NCBI GenBank assembly: GCA_018398815.1
Contig: CM031615.1
Span: forward strand, 57,985,708 to 58,049,707
Length of the DNA stretch: 64,000 nt
From: Conus ventricosus
Taxonomy: Eukaryota > Mollusca > Gastropoda > Neogastropoda > Conidae
Direction of reading: 5' to 3'
Below the pieces are notes generated by a model. It worked only from the letters and a program-made list of their open reading frames with translations. It had not been told where the DNA came from and searched no databases. This document shows positions 61,001 through 64,000 of this stretch, piece after piece. The translations under genes and the position numbers were made by a program. Position 1 is the first letter of the stretch. The number at the start of each line of letters is the position of its first letter.

Positions 61001-62122
61001 GTAACAGTTCTCTGAGCTTGACAGTGAACCAGCTAAACCTGGTCATACAACTACGATAAAATCTACAGAGAAGCAAAAGGGGAATTCAAGGAGAAGATCT
61101 ACTGTGAAAACCCTGAATTCACTTTCGCTAAACTGTTAACCTGAAACAGCCTTAAAATCATTGCCATATCATTCTATCAATAATTCTTGCTTTCATTGTC
61201 CTACAAAGAGCATTGCAGTGTGTTGTGCACAACACGGACCGCTCTTTCCCAGCTTTTTTGTTAACAATGACTGAAAATAGGGCAAGGACTGAACATGACA
61301 CAAGTATTCAGCGCCTAGTTCTTCACGAAGAACCGTTTCCTGGTAGCTGAGGAATGTGTTAAGTCACCAGGCTGTTTATCATGCCACATGTCAGGAAGCT
61401 TGATATCTCCACTGTGCCAGCAAGCAGTCAAAAGCCTTTTCCCCTCCCTTACCCAAATAAACTATGTTCTAGTCCAAAGTGGATACAGATGTCTGGAAAG
61501 ACCACTCACAGTTATCCTCCTCAGCTTCAAGAAGAGTGAGCTCCCTTAGACGGGAGAGATGCAGACACATCCTGAGGTGTCCTCCAGATGGGGAAGTTCC
61601 AGAAAACAAAAATTTTAGTAGGGGAGACAAATACCTTTCTCAATCACACCATATTGTCTCCCCCTTCCAACCAAACAAAAAAAAGTGACTGCATTACAAT
61701 TTTAACATCAAAATTCAACGAAAATGCATTCCAAAACAAAAAAAAACCCACTGAAAAACATAAAAACAAAACAAACAAAGAAGACAATTCAACAGGTTCA
61801 TAATGTGGCTTTGGTAAAGCTGATATACCCTCACCCTGCTGTAAACCGGAACAAGACAAACAGGAACAGAACAGCAGTCACCGTTTGAGCAACTTCAGCT
61901 GAAAAATGAACCGTCGACAATCAACAGCGAAGTGACCATCAAGTTTTGTGCCACCACTAAGCTCAGGACATGTGGATCATCAACAATCTTGTCACCATAA
62001 AAACCAACACAAGGAGGTAACCCAAAACCGTCGCTTCAAAGGACAAGCACAGGTTTGGTTTAAAGAAAACACGTAAACAATTTGTTCTCAAGTGTGCAAA
62101 GTCTAACATGCTGCCTACCAGT

Positions 62123-62171
<49 letters not shown>

Positions 62172-62309
62172 TGGCATATATATTGTGCTTTTCAAGCAAA
62201 CAGAAAGCTGGCTTTGAAATTAACTTCAGCTGTCTCCCGTTGATTTGATTTCAGAACAATCATCCAGGGACTTGACCTTAATAAGGGATTAACAGTCTGC
62301 TGCTACTGT
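58048..62309. other. Mostly unique AT-rich sequence, no gene seen
   Basis: Poly-G at 59949-59971 and 60957-60983, poly-A at 60147-60174, (CA)n at 62126-62169. Two short segments share AGTCGGCTCCCTTAGA-like and ACACATCCTG blocks (near 60820 and 61540), a weak old duplication. Confidence 0.4.
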
Positions 62310-62572
62310 TGCACCACAAAAACCACCACTTAAAACAGCACAAAAAAAAAGCACACCAACATTTCCTTGTCTCACTGCCATACTTAAATCCACTGTCGCA
62401 CACACACACATAAAAACAACCTTAAGACAGCAGAAAAAACACACCAGCATTCCCTCGTTTCATCGCCATACTTAAATCCACAGTCGCACACACAAAAACA
62501 CCCCAAAACAGGAAGAAAAGCACACTCATAGTTCCTTGTTTCATAATCATTGCCATTTCTAAATCCACAGTG

Positions 62573-62616
<44 letters not shown>

Positions 62617-62700
62617 CACACACACACACTAAAACAACAAAAGAAGCACACCTGCATTCCCTTGTTTCCTTACCATACTTACATCCCATTAGCGAGAATT
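62310..62700 (+). repeat. Four loose copies of a roughly 80-bp unit with CA runs
   Basis: Units contain AGCACACC..CATTCCCTTGTTTC, CATACTTAAATCCACAGTCG and a variable CA run (expanded at 62574-62627). Confidence 0.8.
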
Positions 62701-63689
62701 GTTCATGCAAATTTAGGGCCATCATTGTGCAGTTAAACATTTTTTTCTCAAGAATCTCATCTTCTGAGCCTATTCAGTGCTATGACTCCACCCCGCTTGC
62801 TCCATCTTGCTTGTATCAAGCCACACTCAGGTGCATCGTGCTACAGCCCTAACATCTGAATCAGCAAGGAGCAATCAATATACAAAAATCGTCACACGGC
62901 AATCCACGGAAAGAGATCCTGCACTGCTGATGAGTCACTCAGCAAGTGCTCAGAGCCGATTATTCTGATTCAACATTTCCAGGATGTGATCTACTAAGCC
63001 CCCTGCTGATGACAATCATTGGTCGTCGCCCGTGTGAGTGAGAATGCCTCTCTGTAGAGCACCATCATGTCCATCTGATGACAGAACCCATGAACTAGAC
63101 AGCTACTAACAACTTGGGTACAAACTCGCCCAAAAAGACGTTGGTACAAACATCACAACCAGAGCAGAGATTGAAAAGTCGCAGAATGAGATTTTTTTTT
63201 TCCCTTTTTTTTCCCATGACGATCAAGTACGATGATCCAGAAAGAGCTAAAGAGCTCCATTCCGCTCCAAGACTAGATGACAGGACTGTATTCTTAGCTA
63301 TCTTTTATCATCTATCCTGGCGTCTACCAGGCCTGAAATACAGACACCTGAACAGTGGGGTCATGAACACTGAGCCACACTCTCAGGTGCATGTCCTTAA
63401 CCTTTGCATGTGGATGAAACTCGACCAGGTGGTTCTTCTTCCTATTTGAGCTCATTGCACACTTGATTCTATGGAGGAGTGAGGCGCAGGTGAAACATCC
63501 TGGAAATAAACACTGCTGATGGGATTCAAACTGGCTACCTCTAATTCCATGATGTCAACTACAGGAGCATTGTAGCTGGTGTGGTTATAATTTATAATGG
63601 AAGGGGTGGAGGGGGGGGGGGGGGGGGAGATAAATGACATGGAAAGTAATAGTAAATTTGACTCTGTCATCTCACTCTCTCTCCATCTC

Positions 63690-63758
<69 letters not shown>

Positions 63759-64000
63759 CCAATGTCGATCCGGAAATGATTCGTATAATTCAAATTTTTC
63801 TGCAGTAAAACTGGTAAAGCACTTTTAACACAGTCAAGTTTCTTGTGACCTCTCATCCGCATTGATGTACTTTCCTTCAATCTTGAATTCCGTCATTCAG
63901 GCTAGTGTAGTATAAACATTCATTTACACAGCAGAAATTCCCCACGCCCATCATGATTAAAGCACAGATTTTCTGCAGAGTTTACATGCAGAGCGAGGTA
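62701..64000. other. Right edge, unique sequence with one CA tract
   Basis: (CA)n at 63697-63753 and poly-G at 63611-63627. A plus-strand frame at 63114-63449 has no recognisable domain and spans a T-run; not accepted as a gene. Confidence 0.4.

Noticed and set aside
63114..63449. Plus-strand frame of 111 codons at the right edge
   Set aside because: No recognisable domain; it crosses a T-run and ends arbitrarily, with no splice or codon-use support.

Overview
The window is eukaryotic and dense in repeats: short exons with GT-AG introns, abundant (CA)n, (GA)n and long poly-C/poly-G tracts, TTAGGG-type repeats, non-LTR, LTR and Tc1-type transposon remains, and many minisatellites. This suggests a marine invertebrate, most likely a gastropod mollusc; that assignment is inference from repeat style and protein similarity, not a search.

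The main content is one long gene on the minus strand, recognised as MTMR14 (myotubularin-related phosphatase 14). The ATG is at 49833 and coding exons can be followed leftwards for about 48 kb to a probable terminal exon at 1903-1727. Splice phases agree from exon to exon. The phosphatase loop VHCISGWDRTP lies in the exon at 13529-13370. The gene includes an 18-nt microexon and an apparent GC-AG intron. A few exons carry single-base deletions; where it can be tested, restoring the missing base also restores the splice phase to the next exon, which points to assembly errors rather than a dead gene.

Layout from left to right: 1-1178 holds a broken plus-strand gene copy with a PIN-like segment and a CXC cysteine motif. 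The region 1.7-49.8 kb is MTMR14, with introns filled by minisatellites (7.5-9.0, 12.8-13.4, 16.4-16.9, 20.1-20.5, 36.9-39.1 kb), a Ty3/Gypsy element with the integrase end upstream of reverse transcriptase (21.75-27.35 kb), a Tc1-like transposon with intact ends (31.9-33.45 kb), a 380-bp foldback insertion with a telomere-like core (34.0-34.4 kb), several LINE 3' ends, and short interspersed families called A to E here. The region 49.8-51 kb is the MTMR14 upstream region. From 51 to 54.7 kb there is a tRNA-derived SINE, a LINE fragment and three tandem arrays. From 55 to 64 kb I see no convincing gene, only microsatellites and unique AT-rich sequence.

The most unusual signals are two minisatellites inside MTMR14 that appear to be built from the gene's own exon/5'-splice-site junctions, the Gmr1-like pol order, the telomere-core foldback element with a 9-bp target duplication and a recognisable empty site, and hammerhead-ribozyme-like cores at 2271-2297 (minus) and in four copies of repeat family B.
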